DNA of 64,000 nt from Hygrophila difformis (GCA_030278955.1 JAOANR010000012.1:27149977-27213976), one strand, 5' to 3'; counted from the stretch's first letter, positions 47,607 to 60,751 are shown. Program-made: numbers and translations. The notes: generated by a model not told the origin, from the sequence alone.

Positions 47607-50600
47607 CTTGAATAGAGGTCAAGTCGTCATCGTCTTCACTATTCGGATTTTAACCACGGTGTTCCATCATATTTGAAGATACACTCTGTGTATAGTGAAT
47701 CATCTGGATGGGCAGGCTGCCGTTAAAGCCGCTTAACCATTCGAAGCAGAGAAATAAATTCAAGAAGTTTCATTCAAGAGGATTAAAGAATTGCAAAAGA
47801 AGTTAGATTTGAAGCCCCGATAGGCTCGGAGGCATGTATAGTATATTCCAGATTTGTGTGAAGATAACCAGCGCAAAATTCGGAAGAACAAATGAAAGTC
47901 TAGCTAATCCATTTGGCCGACACAAGACTTGTTTACTGTAACTAGGAATATGTTAGCCAAGGAGCTGGTATTTGGTTGTTATTTTGGAAATTGTATTAAG
48001 AAATAGTAGGATCGAGATGTGCAGGTTTTGGAAGAAGTTTTAGAAAAAGGATTAAATGGGCCGATTAAATATATTTAATTTCGGCCGAGCAGAAGATGGT
48101 ATCTAATGAAGAATATCGTGGATGCGCAAATTCAAAGCACTTAATTACCAGCTGTGAGTTTAAATCTGGAATGAAATCAGTGTGATTAGGTTCGGCCGAA
48201 CCTCAGGCCGATTAACATGGGAATAATTTTTCAAAGTTTCTTCAAGCTGACTATGGCCAATCGAGAGGAATAAATTTTCCCTGAGCAAGCTTAAGAGATT
48301 TTGAAGGAGAGGTCTACGAAAGATGAATTCGCAATCTAGTTTGTCTTGACATCCTAGATCATCGATATCAAAATTTCGTAATTCAGCGATCAAGTAGGGA
48401 AATTTCTTTTTCACTAAAAAGAAACAGTTATCATTCAGTTGTAGATGATTCCGATATACGTACGAGTGTACCTATTAACGACGAATGAGATCTAAAATTA
48501 GGCCGATTCACTACACGATTACGGCCGAAAGGAAGAGATATAGGTAAAACTTGGTTGACTTACGGCCAATTCATTGCACAAGGTCAGAATCGGCGACCTT
48601 GATTTCCCTTAACCCACATCCGAGGCAGCATCAGAAACCAAAGAATGAGTATGCACAGACACGACCTTGCTTCCCAGGAGAACTTAAGGAATAAAAGAAG
48701 AATATAATTCCAGCCGATCGAATGTATCTGTGCAAAAGTATTGAAGGTTGAATGAGTTGATGAGTGCTGCTGTGAGGATGAAGATTCAAATAGAATTAGA
48801 AAAGAGAATTGAGACATTAATCCATCTAGTGGGACCCGTAATCATGAATTTGGGGTTTTCATCCCAATCAGCCCGCCAACCGTTGTCTAAATCGTCTGGT
48901 CTTCTCGGCCGCAAATTTATTTTATTTTGGCGGGCACATTATCTCTGAGTTGGATTCTAATGGGATTGGGTTCGGCCGAAATACGGGCCGATTGGATCGG
49001 GAATATTTGCCACCAAGTTGATGCTTCGACGATGGATTGGGACCGACCAATCTTCCCGGGGGCAAGCCCGAATTGTTTAAAGTTTGGTGCGTTAAAGCCA
49101 GCCTTATTCATCCACACCCAAGTTCTAAAATTTGAAGTCCGAGTTGAAAAGAATTGGGGGCAGAATATGGTGATGGATCAGTTGCACCCATACCATAATT
49201 CTAAATGTTATACATCATTTTGAGATGAGGATAGAGGACATTTTAAACTGAGCCGACTCGCGATAGAGCTTCAGCTAAAAAGGAGCAACATATGTAATAC
49301 ACAGCCGACTCACCGCGGTTAATATCATCCAGGCCCAGTCACGGATGTCGAGTTCATCCAGGTTAATACACGGCCGACTTTATCCGGGCCGAGTCGCGGC
49401 TCCTTAATTTTTTTTTTTAAAAAAAAAGAGAGACGTCTTTAATCACTGGAAGTTTTAATTGGAAGGATTTCTTAATTATGGGTGGTTCCAGTTGGTGACT
49501 GAATTCTTGAAGATTATTATGGAATATTAAGGCTAAGGATGTACAGGATGAAATCATGGAGCAGTGGTAATTGACTGTAGTCATGAGGAACCATCCAGAG
49601 TGGGGCGATTTCAAGAACATTGAATTTTATTTGCTGCTATAATTTCATGGAGGTGTTGGATCAACTAAAGTTGGTGTCTCTAATACTGTTCCCAGCAAAG
49701 CTATATGGAATTTAGAGCAGCAACGAGCAATTGTGATAGTGGTAAGATGCTTCGGGTCTTTATAAGCAATGCCTGATAACATTGGCTGAGATGTTAGAGA
49801 GGTCTTTCCACTTTGAGTTGTTCATGCCAAAAAGAATTGAAAGAATTGGGAGTTGATCAGGCTTCAAGAAAGTACAAAGTTCAGTGTGGCATTAGGAGAT
49901 GAGAAACTCACAAATCTTCGGCCGAGTATCTGGGCCGATTGAGTATGATATCAATAAGGCGTTTCGAGCGAAGGAAAAGATAAAGAAGATATGCGCAGGC
50001 ATACAATTTATATATGAAGCATGGAAATCTAGTGAGCATTTGGATGTGTTCGAAAGTTTTACACTGTTCAAAATCTGCAAGCATAATATTGAGATTTCAA
50101 AAGTTGTCATTTGCAAAATTAAGACAGATTGCTCAGGTAAGAGATATCAGTAGGACCTTTATTGGTCATAACTCGCAGAGCAACTTCAAGATATTTTGAA
50201 GAATATCATTCTATAATTACTTCGGGCTAACTTCGGCTGAGTGGTGAATAAGCTCGGGGGCAAACCCGATTTTTTAAGAATTGGTTCATCAAAGGCCGAA
50301 TCACGGTCTTATTCATTTAATAGTCCGAATTGGGAAACAATCAGTTACTATCGGGATTCATAAGTGACTAAAGTTCATTAACTCCGGACTCATGGCTTTA
50401 TTCATCCATTCTCCAAATCGGAAAACTACAAGTTATTAGTTTAGACCTACAACTAAGTGGCGGAAGTTCATCTCGGCCAAGTCGTGGATGCCAAGTTTAT
50501 CCAGGCTAATCCACGACAAACATGATCGAAGCCGACTCACGGTTGATAGTTTCATCTAGGCCGAGTCACGGGTGCCGAGTTCATCCAGGCTGGGCCTCCT

Positions 50601-53600
50601 TAATATGAAAAAGAAACGTTAATGGTTCGAAAACTAGAACTTTTAGTTGGATGAGATTTTTCGTAATCTATTGGCATTAAGATATGACATCAATTTCTGA
50701 TGACATGAGCGTTGATGACAAATCAGTGGGTTTTAGTTTAGATTGGAAGAGTATCACATCACCTTTGCTAGCCAGATTAGTTGGAGTCAACGGCCGAAAT
50801 ATGTTCACATTCAGATTCCATTGTATAGTGTCTTCGGCTGAGAAATATGTGATAATTGGAGTACATGTATTGAAAAAATCGGCATGGTTATTTGATCAAC
50901 AAAAGCTGGTGGCTCTGATACCAGGGCCGGCGAAGCTATCTTGAAATTAGAGCAGCGGTCAACAATTTCGATAGTCATAATATGGATAGGATCTTTATGG
51001 GTAGTGTCTGATAACATCCACCTAGATGTTGAAGATATTATTCCGCTTGGCATCGTTCATGCCAAAAGACTTGAAAGCATTTGGAGTTGATTAAGTTTCA
51101 AGAATTAGCTTCAAGATACTTTGAAAATGCTAATGCCATCCTTATATTACTTCGGGCCGACCTCAGTCTAGTCTAGTGGTAGATCAGCTCGAGGGGAAGC
51201 CGATTTTTGAAGAGATGATTCGTCTAGGCCGACTTGCGGCCTTATTCATCTATTACTCCGAATTGGAAAACGATCAGTTATCAATTTAGATTTATAAGTG
51301 ACTAAGGTTCATAAAAGCCGACTCGCGGCTAAGTTCATCCAGGCCAACTCGTGGTCCAATTAATTTGTAAAGAAAGTGATATCTTCAAAGCTAGAACATC
51401 CAGGGAGGCTCTTGTTATTCGGAGAAAGCAGAGCCAGACGAAGGAGTTGCCAGAGTTGGATAGGAGGATATTGGGTGATAAGATGATAGATTGTTCTACA
51501 CTTCAAGTTTTTCAGGTGATTCACATTGACTAATGAAACACGCCTGAGATATTTGAGTCTGTATGGCTTAGTATCGATCATATCAAAAAGCCAGTCGAGA
51601 ATACGACTGACTATCACGGAAGAATACCTTTGAAGATTCTACATTTCGACTGGAAATAATGATACTCTACGAAGTTTAACTGCTGGCGGGGTGTTGAAGT
51701 GGACATCTGCCAATTGTATGAGTTGCGTAAGTAAGTCCAGATTTCTAATATTCTTCCTCTGGCCGAGATAGTAGAATATTTGTTTACTTTTCAAGGCCAT
51801 AACATGGATAGTTTAGGCCGACTACGGCTGATTGGGAGCAGCAAATCTGCCCGGGGACATGCCCGGACTATTCGTATTGTAGATCAAAGAGCGACTCTAG
51901 AGGCCAACAAACAACGATTAGGCGGCTAGGCCGATTCACGGCCTAATGAGAAAAGTCATTGTAGTGCTAAAGTTTGTCTAAACAAGATTTTATGCCTTGG
52001 CCGAAAAATTACAAATGCTATTCATTTTTTCGGCAGAGGTTGTGAGGAACGTCAAAGATCAGATAGAAATATTGAAAGTTGAAGGGGATGGGAAAAGCAT
52101 CATCTAAGTTTCCGGGTGATGGAACGCCAGCAGTTCGAGATGGGGGGCGATAGCTCTGTCGACTGAAGTTAGAGGCAGGCAGCGGCTGGAACCTCATGAT
52201 CAGAGACGACCAAGGATGTTCGGCCCACCACTTCATCCTGCACGAGACCGGAGAGTTCCTATATCATTTTCTTGGGTAAGGCCGAAGATGCTGTTTATTG
52301 TAAGCGTGGGTAAGATGGTGAAGTTATTAGGCATGCATCAGTCATGGAGAAGATTTTTAAAAGGAAAAAAAAACTACCAAATTAAGTATTGACTGAGTTG
52401 CATGTTAATTGATCAATCTGGAGTTTGAGTGGTCCGATTAGATGCTTCGGGAGTCGTGTGATAATTATGTGAAAGGAGCATTGAGTCGGTCAGAATCCAA
52501 GTCATTGGTGCAAGATATGTAGGCCAAAAAATAAGGAATCTGATGGCCTAGTTGATCAGGGCAATTTACGGCCTAGGGGGAAAAAAAAACATCCGAGCTG
52601 AAGTTTTCCAAATGGATGTTGATATACCCGCTAAAGTAGTGCTTTGTTAATTGGAGTAATGATACCTGTTGGGATGTTTTAGTTTTGGTGACATTCACTA
52701 TTATGATTTTGGCACATAATGGGACCTTCATTAGAAATAAGGCGCTTTTATTGAATCATCTTATCATCATTGGGTCATGAATATAAATCGGAGAAAAATA
52801 TATGTTCACTCGGCCGAAAAGATAGAATGGATATTTGCTTTCTCGGCCGAATTGGGGAGGAAACACAAAGTCAGAGGCAAAAATTGAAGATCTACTATAA
52901 ACATGGAGAGGATCAGCTTTTCAGCCGGCCGACATAAAGCCAACACAACTGGAGATGAAGCAGTGGCAGTTGGCTGCTCAGCAGGAGTTTGATTGTGGGC
53001 ACGGTGTCGCCACTTGTGCCATAACTGGCCGGCAAAGCAATTGATGGATCAGGAAGTGCATACAAAGGAGTTTGATGACGCATTAAAGATTGAAATATTC
53101 AAGCGCAATTAGGGCCCACACCAAATGATAAAATCCAGGTAGAGCATGAGGGTATTCAACCAGTTCGGCCGAAGTGAGGTATGTAGGCTGAGTCAGTAAG
53201 TTTTCGGGTTATTTGAGGAGATCATGCTGACTAGTGTGTGTGAGCCTGATCGATGGATTATTGCGGATCAAGTTGAGAAGCGGATTAAACTAGATGATCT
53301 GCATTATATATTACAATGGATCGGCTGCAACTTGAGTGAGAGAATAGGGCCAAGAATTTTGGCCATCCGATTCTAATCATCTGAAAGTTTAATCCAGGAG
53401 AAGACAACAGAATCATGTACATTGCTACAACTAAGGAGACAAATCAACATAAATGGACAGCATTGTACGGAAAAGGATTTGTGGCCGCCGTAAATATATA
53501 TATATATATACAGTGATCAAAGCAATGGCAACGGAGCGATTTTGCAGCGTCCGAGGAGCTCAAGCTATTGTATCAGTCGAGATCCAGAATGCAGGAGTTT

Positions 53601-56600
53601 GGTTATGATTATACTCTTGTGATTGATGCCATAATTGACCAGCGGAACGATTGACGAAATCAGTAAACGCATAGGATGACGAAGCTTCCGAGCTTTGGAA
53701 TGAATTGGGGGAATTAGTCAAAGTGTTCCCATTTATGAAGGTTATAGTTTGGGCCCCACAATTCCATTGTGAATGTTTTCAAACCGCCAAGTCGGAATTT
53801 AGAAAAGGTGTGTGTCGCCCGATGAAGAAAAGGGCTGATTGCACCATTCGGATGACTTGAAGCTGGGTCGGTTACACCGTTCGGCCGACATCCGAAACTA
53901 TATTGATTGTACCACTCGGCCAATATATGAAACTAGGCCAATGGAGAATAGGGTTTCGGCCGAATTAATGAAGGGACATCTAGACGCCCGAAATGATCAA
54001 TATCATTTGATTCTAATATCCTGCTAGTCGGCTGAGAATTAAAAATGTTGCGGATTCTACTCAAATAAAATTCCAAAGCCGATTTCAACTGGGATGATAT
54101 GGAAAATGGATGACTTAATAGATTGAGCAGAAGTTTGTTGCAAATGCATCTGTCTAGGACAACAGCTCAGGCATTGACAACACGGAATGACATAGGCAAG
54201 GAGCTCTAGTGTTATCTACGGCTCAGAAGAAATCAACAATTCCAAGATGAAAAAAAGAGAAGCCAATTAATTTCATACAGATTCTTCTGGAAGACTATTC
54301 TTATCTATGAGTTGTGCCACCGACATAAGGTTACAGGATTCAAGATAAATTCCCGAAAAGCATTATAAATCAATGGTGCTTTTCCCGAGTCTTATGAGGA
54401 ATTTTCAAATCCTCCAAGGCATTTGTTGCGGTGCAGTTGTCATGACATTGGAAGAATTTTAAGTGGAACCAAGATCTGTGTAAGTTTAAGTCTAACAAAC
54501 CATTTCGGCTGAGGCAGGCCATCCTGGAATTTGGGCTATCCGACTGGAAATGTCAAATCAGCCGAAAGTAATGCGGGTTTTATCCTTTCGGCAGAATGAT
54601 TCAGCTGAAATAGGAAATCCTTATTAAAGTACGAGAATGGGCAGTGACCATGTGAGATGACTCAAAGATGGAAAATTTAATCTCTGGTTGAAGATGCTCG
54701 TACCAGGTTGGTGGAAATCTCTGAGATTAATCAGAATCACAGCAATGGCCTAAAAGTATACTTGATTCCCGAATTCGTATCCAATGGTGGCCATTGTGAT
54801 TTGTAGTGTTTATATATTAAGCACATTGGAATCAGTTGCCTGGAAGTCAACAAAGATTAACCGACCATTCTATGAGGTGTTATGCATTCAGACTCATTAT
54901 TTCAAGAGAAGATGGATAGGCAATGAATGCACAGACAAAATGGAGATTTGAAGCATCTAGAATAGAAACTCAACTTGGCCATGCAATTGAGTATAGAATG
55001 ACGCCATCGGTAGAGTCCAAACAGTGAATGAGAGTATTCACTCGGCTCGGCCGAGCATGGTATTTAGGCCGAGTCCATAGGTTGTCAGGATATTCGAGGA
55101 GCTCATTTTGACAACTACTGTGCGTGAGCCCGATTATCGCGGATCAAAATGAGAAGCTTGATTCAGTAGTTCTTTAGAATATGTGCAGTGTGGAGGATGG
55201 GTGGAAATAAGAATGCAGAAGCAATGGGTTTAACTTTATGGATTTTTCTTGGATTAAGGAATGGAAGAAATCAGTTCGGGGGCAGTACGAATTACGTGAT
55301 ATTGTCTCGGCATAATAATTCGGCTGGAAGATGAAATCATTGCATTAAGAATAAGGGTGACCAACAATCAAATGGGACGGTTCGAGATGGAAGATTTGAT
55401 CGGTGGAAATCTATGTAATTAATTTGAGTTACAGGATTTTCCTGGAAGTACACATGATTCTCAAATTTGTGGTCACTGGTGACGATTCGGCGGAGGGCAC
55501 ATAGCATTGGGCTCTTTATTTTAAGAAAAGTGAGATTGACTAATAAAAGTGCCAGACGAAACAATAATTTCGAGCGTCGGGAATAAAAACTCAATTTGGC
55601 TATGCGAGTAAGTATCGATCGACAACAAATGATGTAATCCAAGCAAAGCATGAGAGTGATCATCCGGCTCGGCCGAAGTATGGTGGTTAGGCCGAGTCAA
55701 TAGGTTTTTGCATTACTTAAGGAGTTAATCTGACGACAAGTGTGCGTTAGCTCAACCGATGGACTATTGCGGAACAAGCTGCGAAGCAGATTTAATAGAA
55801 TAGGTGTGTATGGTATTGCAGTGGATCAGATAGGACTTGAGCAAAGAATCGGATCAAGTAGTTTTACCAACCGATTATAATCATCGAAATATCAAATCAG
55901 CAACGTGTAATGGACAACATGAGCAGGAAAAGTATTTGCGACGGCCGTCGATTGGAAATACAGCGGTGTTAGCAGAGAAGAATCTAATTGATGGTATCAG
56001 TTAAGAATTAAAAGTTCATGTTTCGGCCGTTCTTTGGAATGAGTGCAATGTGATAGCTCAGGTGAAATGGAAAATAGATACAGTTCGGAAGAAATCTGAA
56101 CATACTCAAATGGAGGAAGAAATTCAGCTAATTAAACTACCCAGCCGACATCCGAAACCAGATTAATTGCATCATTCGGCCGAAGTCTGAAACTAGGCCG
56201 AAGGACAATAGGGTTTCGGCAGAAACAATTGAGGGTCACTTAGATGCCCGAAATGATCCATATAAATTGAATCTGAACACAACCAAAGATGAAGCAATGG
56301 CAGTCGACGGTGGTAATGCAAGAGTTTGGTTGTGGTTACAATATTGTGATTGGTGTTATGTTTCGATTGACGAAAACAGAAAATGCAAATAAAAATGGAG
56401 CTTCCGAGCTTGATTCTGGAATGAATTGAGGGAATAAGTCAAGGTGTTGCAGTGTATGATAAGTTACAATTTGACCCCACAATCTCATGGTGAATGTTTT
56501 CAAGTAGCCATCGTCTGCAATGACATTTCCTTTCACCACTGCCAGTTGGAATTTCTAAAAAAAAAAAAAAGAAAGGATGAAATCCTGCTTAGTTGTATGG

Positions 56601-56966
56601 GACCTACGTTAATAAAATGGTAGTGTTGCGATCATTGTATGACAACAGCGGCCAGAAAGATGAGGCCTGCTCGCATAACTGAAGAATCTGTACAGAGACA
56701 TGGCTATGGATGCTTGGATTTTGTATTGAATTAAAAAAAGTGGATGCTCCGACTAGTATCGACGAGCCTGAGGAGTGAAATTGAGAAAGTGAAGGCTGGT
56801 GGCCAATTTCTTGATTAATCAAGGTACGAAATTGAATAAAGTTGAACGTAGCTACGTTCGTACCATTTAATAGACCATCTTGGCCTAGTCGAAATCCATA
56901 AGAGGCGGATCGCCCGGAATGAGAAGGTGAATTACTTAGTTCTCATCCATTGAAGTATTCGAACCA
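47607..56966 (+). other. LARD interior: non-coding, built of repeated GGCCGA-rich blocks
   Basis: No protein domain was found. CGGCCGA occurs at least a dozen times (for example about 48091, 48195, 48970, 49918, 52812, 53166, 53880, 55048, 55670, 56178), often followed 8-20 bases later by AGGCCGA(G/T)T. Larger direct repeats exist: about 49.3-50.3 kb with 50.4-51.35 kb; three copies of a ~220-bp block (53150, 55025, 55650); and a ~130-bp block at 53875 and 56145. The lack of coding is seen directly; any RNA role is inference. Confidence 0.8.
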
Positions 56967-56981
56967 AGTACGGGGGCATCT
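56967..56981 (+). other. LARD polypurine tract
   Basis: AAGTACGGGGGCATC abuts the 3' LTR; the G run is typical of plant Ty3/gypsy elements. Confidence 0.7.
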
Positions 56982-57882
56982 GTTGGGACCAGCCGATCAA
57001 GCCGGCCAAAAGCAGAAAAGCCATAAGTCAGACTCGGCAGAAAAGGCATAATCAAGATTCGGCCGAAAAAGTAATATTCTAGACTCCCGTGAAGATCATG
57101 AGTTGAACCCTGGAATATGGCAGAATATGGCAGGGAAGTTATTTTAAGAGGAGCAGTTATTTTATCAAGTGGGAGTTATTTTCTCAACACATCTATAAAT
57201 ACCCCACCTCATGGAGATAACAACTACCCCTTGATCAACCCCCAATTTACTCTATCTTTGTATTTTACTTTTCAGTACCTTTATTGCTTTCCTTTTACAG
57301 TTTTCCCTTTACAGCTTTCCTAGTTTAGCTAGCTCAATTCTAAATGAATTAGTCGCTTCCCCTTGGTCGACGGTAAATTCATTGTTTCAAATTCCTTGAT
57401 GGTGTGTATCCGTTCGATTATAGAGAGATTCATGAGATTTGGACTTCCTGCGCATTCAAGATCTAACGCATATTCAAGTCTGGTGGATTCAAGCCAAGAA
57501 CACGGGTATCACGCTTGATTATCAAAAATTCCCAGCTAATTGGACTTCCTGCGTTCTGGTCGCATATTCGGTTAGTTGAGAATGTACAATAACTTCAGAT
57601 CTGTAACTGTATTTGTTCTTTGAATAAAGGATCAATATCAATGATAGATGCTTCATTTTGTTCCCTGCATAATGTGAGTATTATTGCCTTTGCTGATGAG
57701 TGGCGACGGAATGGGTATTTCATTGAATTGGATGCAATAATTGATACTGATATTTCATATATTTTTTATGGGCGCATTTTCTCTAAGTCTAATTCGAACC
57801 CGAGCCAGTTTGATCCTTTTCCGGCCGCTTCCCTCGAAGAGAAAAAGGTCCTTGGACGTTCCGATTTTTGGCCGCTCCAACA
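56982..57882 (+). repeat. LARD 3' LTR
   Basis: 901 bp, same ends as the 5' LTR; followed by the TSD ATACT. Confidence 0.93.
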
Positions 57883-57887
57883 ATACT

Positions 57888-58265
57888 GTGATTGGGTGGA
57901 ATTCGATTTGCCCACCGTCCAACCTATCCAATTTTCATTCAATTTTATCTTGCACTCTTGCTCCTTTATGGCCTCAAATATGGAACATGCTTTTGTCTTC
58001 TGGGTATTTATGAATCTTTTAGTGTGTTAGGGTATTCATACTTGCTACTTGCATCACTTGCTGATTCTTTTTCAATACATGCACCAATTAATAAATAAAA
58101 ATAGAAATATAGAGTATTAATAGTTTCATTTATTTTCTTTCATATTTTATTCGTTTTATAAATATATCTTGTTTTAAACAATTCAAAATACATATTGCAT
58201 TGTTTGCATAAGTTAATGCAAAAAGTGAATTGATTTTCTAGTTTAACATTTACTTCTTCTCTAAT
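57888..58265. other. No gene seen
   Basis: Unique-looking flank of the LARD insertion without a supported gene. Confidence 0.4.
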
Positions 58266-58478
58266 AGAGTACTCTCTGTTCCAACACACTTAGCTCATTT
58301 CTCCCTTGATATATATTTTAACGGTTAATAGTTTAAAGTATTATTTTAATGGTTAATAGTTAAAATTATAGATAAGTAAAAGATTATTTTAAAATTACGT
58401 ATTTAGACAAATCTAACAATACCATATTTGATTATATTTTTTTATATGCAATTGTGGTAAATGGTGATGGAGGGAGTA
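58266..58478. mobile_element. Stowaway-like MITE, decayed
   Basis: TACTCTCTGTTCCAACA at the left and TGATGGAGGGAGTAA at the right form imperfect Stowaway ends. The internal TAGACAAATCTAACAATACC is shared with the other Stowaways in this window. Confidence 0.65.
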
Positions 58479-58904
58479 ATTATATAGTAGTAACTTTTTT
58501 GAATGAGTGTAAAATTATTAATCAAATAGTAAACCCTCCCTTCTAAATTCATATATTCACATGCTTGCGCATTCATCATTTCAACATACACTACAAGAAA
58601 AATCGGAGTTACCGACCGAACTGTGCGGTCGGTAACTCCTAATTGCGGGTCGGCTAAGTCCCTTACCGACCGCAATTGACGGTCGGGAGCGACGGTCGGT
58701 AAAATAATTGTCGCCATGCTGCCGTCGACCGCAAAAACCTGTCGTCGGAAGCATTACCGACCGACTTACCGACCGCAAATGCGGTCGGTAAGTGTCACCG
58801 ACCGACATTTTTTATTTTTTTTATTTTTCAAAATTTTCAGGTTACCGACCGACTTACCGACCGCAAATGCGGTCGGTAAAAACTTATAAAAAAAATTTGT
58901 GCTT

Positions 58905-58972
58905 AGAAGGTCTCGAACCCACCACCTTAGAATCACCAAGTCCAGCCTTAACCGGCTGGGCTAGCTATCCAA
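58905..58972 (-). other. tRNA-like sequence 1
   Basis: The minus strand contains TAGCCCAGCCGGTTAAGG (box A-like) and GGTTCGAGACC (box B), followed by a T run. The acceptor stem does not pair well, so it is a tRNA-derived module rather than a tRNA gene. Confidence 0.55.
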
Positions 58973-59042
58973 TCATCCAATTAAATTCAGCCATGTGTCA
59001 TATATTAAACTCCTCCCACATATATATATTTGCAACATGCTT

Positions 59043-59105
59043 ACGAGGGGGTTCGAACCTGGATAAAGAGGTTCCATCCTCGCGCGTGTGCCATCCAGCT
59101 ACCCA
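59043..59105 (-). other. tRNA-like sequence 2
   Basis: The minus strand contains TAGCTGGATGGCACACG (box A-like) and GGTTCGAACCCCC (box B). Second tRNA-like module about 140 bp from the first. Confidence 0.5.
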
Positions 59106-59110
59106 TCATT

Positions 59111-59992
59111 TCATGTCATTATATGTATAGGTTTATATATAATACATATATTTACAAATATAAATATAAATATGTAAATTAGTAATTGAAATGAAATATA
59201 AAATAAAAAACTAATAAAATAAATACTAGAAAATTAAAAATTATATACTATAAATTAGGGAAATAAAATATATACAATAAAATATTGAATATAAAATTAA
59301 TTATTAAATTAAAAATTCAATTTAATAATTAATTATAACATAAAAAAATGAAATGAACTAATTAAAAGAAATATTTAATAAAATTGAAATAAATAATAAT
59401 AAAATTTATCATTTAAATAAAATTATTAATATTGATAAAATAATTCAATAATTAAATTATAGTCAATGTAATAAAAACAAATTTATTTATTTTTTATAAG
59501 AAAAAAATTTAATTAAATAAATTTTAATAAAAATAAAATATTTATTTTTTTCCTTTATATTATTTAATAAATAAATAAATAAATTATAAAATTAATAAAT
59601 AATTAAATGGCTCCACTAAATTAAAAAAAAAAAAAAAGAAACAAAACAAAAACAAAAAACATATATGTTGGGAGAATCATATAAGCACCCCAACGTTCAC
59701 ATAAATTTTAGGACAAAACGGCTTGTATCTATACAATGATTTGAACCAAAAATACTTTTTTTTTTGCATAATTACCAAAAGCCTTTTACTATAAAACCAC
59801 ATTAGTTCCTCATTTCAGTCATTTATGGATATATTAATTACTTTTCATGTGTCATATTCATATTAAAATCAGGTGAACTTTATTCTAAACCAAAAGAAAA
59901 CAATATGAAATTGACTAATAACATACATATGTGTCTTACTCTCCAAATTATTAAAACTATAAAATACACTCCATCTCTAATTTTTTCCTTTT
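59111..59992. other. Very AT-rich, no gene seen
   Basis: Almost only A and T from 59130 to 59600; no coherent frame. Confidence 0.6.
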
Positions 59993-60010
59993 AACTTTTA
60001 ATCAAGGCTT

Positions 60011-60338
60011 TCTATATTGTTAAGGATACTGAGAACTTCTCAAGTTGACCTATCTTGGGTATCAGAACATGAGAGGTATGCCACATTCTCCAGTCCGAAT
60101 CATGATAGAGCTGATGCGTTCTATTGCTTTCTTAAGCTTATTCAGGATAGCAATAAAATAGCATGGACAGCAGATGCCACTGATATAATAGTTACAGCTT
60201 TAAAGTTTTTTAGTCGAGTCCAGAAAGAGCTCGACATTGTGGTTGCTGCATTTATGTACGATGTAAGACAATCAACCATATGGCTGAAGCGCAGGATTTA
60301 AATGTGTAATGAAATCGTTGTTACCCCAAAAAAAAAAA
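60011..60338 (+). pseudogene. Processed retrocopy of the unrecognised family at 15.5-16.0 kb
   Basis: A 16-bp direct duplication CTTTTAATCAAGGCTT flanks the segment (59995-60010 and 60339-60354), and an 11-A tail (60328-60338) ends it: the signature of LINE-machinery retroposition. The open frame (60017-60301, no ATG at its start, so 5'-truncated) encodes a ~94-residue piece with WTADATDIIVTALKFFSRV. It aligns to WTTSDLEIIDAALFFLKRV of the minus-strand gene at 15535-16023, including W-(V/stop)-S-E upstream and YAT spacing. It shows that a family member is or was transcribed in germ-line cells. Function unknown. Confidence 0.88.
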
Positions 60339-60354
60339 CTTTTAATCAAGGCTT

Positions 60355-60751
60355 CGTGTTTAAATTTAGGGTATACTATAATTTGCTTTAAAAAATAATT
60401 ACTCTTCATAATCTTGCTCAATTTAACTAAATTTAGTAAATTGCTCTAATTAATTAAGATGATGTGTATATAAATCATATGTTGCCAATGTGCCTTGGGA
60501 GTTTTCGGCAGCTTGAATATTTATTCAAATATTAGGTTTATGAATTAATTAGTTATTTGGAAATTTGTTGGCATGTCACCACTATACATTAAATTGTTGA
60601 AAAATGAAATAATTAAAATACTAATATGGTGGAAATTATTTATACCAATAAGTTGGTAGTGATTTGTGAGTTATTGCAAACGATGCTTCACCTTGAATTA
60701 TATTAGTGTTGCATCATCATCACATATATAATCTATGTTGGTAAATGAACA
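60355..60751. other. No gene seen
   Basis: AT-rich flank between the retrocopy and the MITE. Confidence 0.5.

Larger units (their letters stand above)
46686..57882 (+). mobile_element. LARD: 11.2-kb LTR element without recognisable coding capacity
   Basis: LTRs of 901 bp each (46686-47586, 56982-57882) differ by about 14 substitutions and two 1-base indels (about 1.6%). The 5-bp duplication ATACT flanks both sides (46681-46685, 57883-57887). A PBS-like sequence follows the 5' LTR and a G-rich polypurine tract precedes the 3' LTR. The 9.4-kb interior has no gag-pol motifs on either strand and only short frames, so replication must have used proteins in trans from a partner element. Confidence 0.93.
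58589..59110. mobile_element. CACTA (En/Spm) element end, partial
   Basis: CACTACAAGAAAAATCGG at 58589 is a classic CACTA terminus. It is followed by many copies of ACCGACCGCAAATGCGGTCGGT-type palindromes (to about 58880), as in CACTA subterminal repeats. No matching CTTGTAGTG end was found downstream, so the element is truncated or its other end was lost. The right limit is arbitrary. Confidence 0.8.

Noticed and set aside
57620..58030. 136-codon frame at the LARD 3' LTR, with a shorter counterpart in the 5' LTR
   Set aside because: It starts in the LTR and runs into flanking DNA; the LTR copy at 47324-47602 diverges at the border, so it is not a gene.
58905..59105. Functional tRNA genes
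   Set aside because: Box A and box B are visible but acceptor stems do not pair, so only tRNA-like status is supported.
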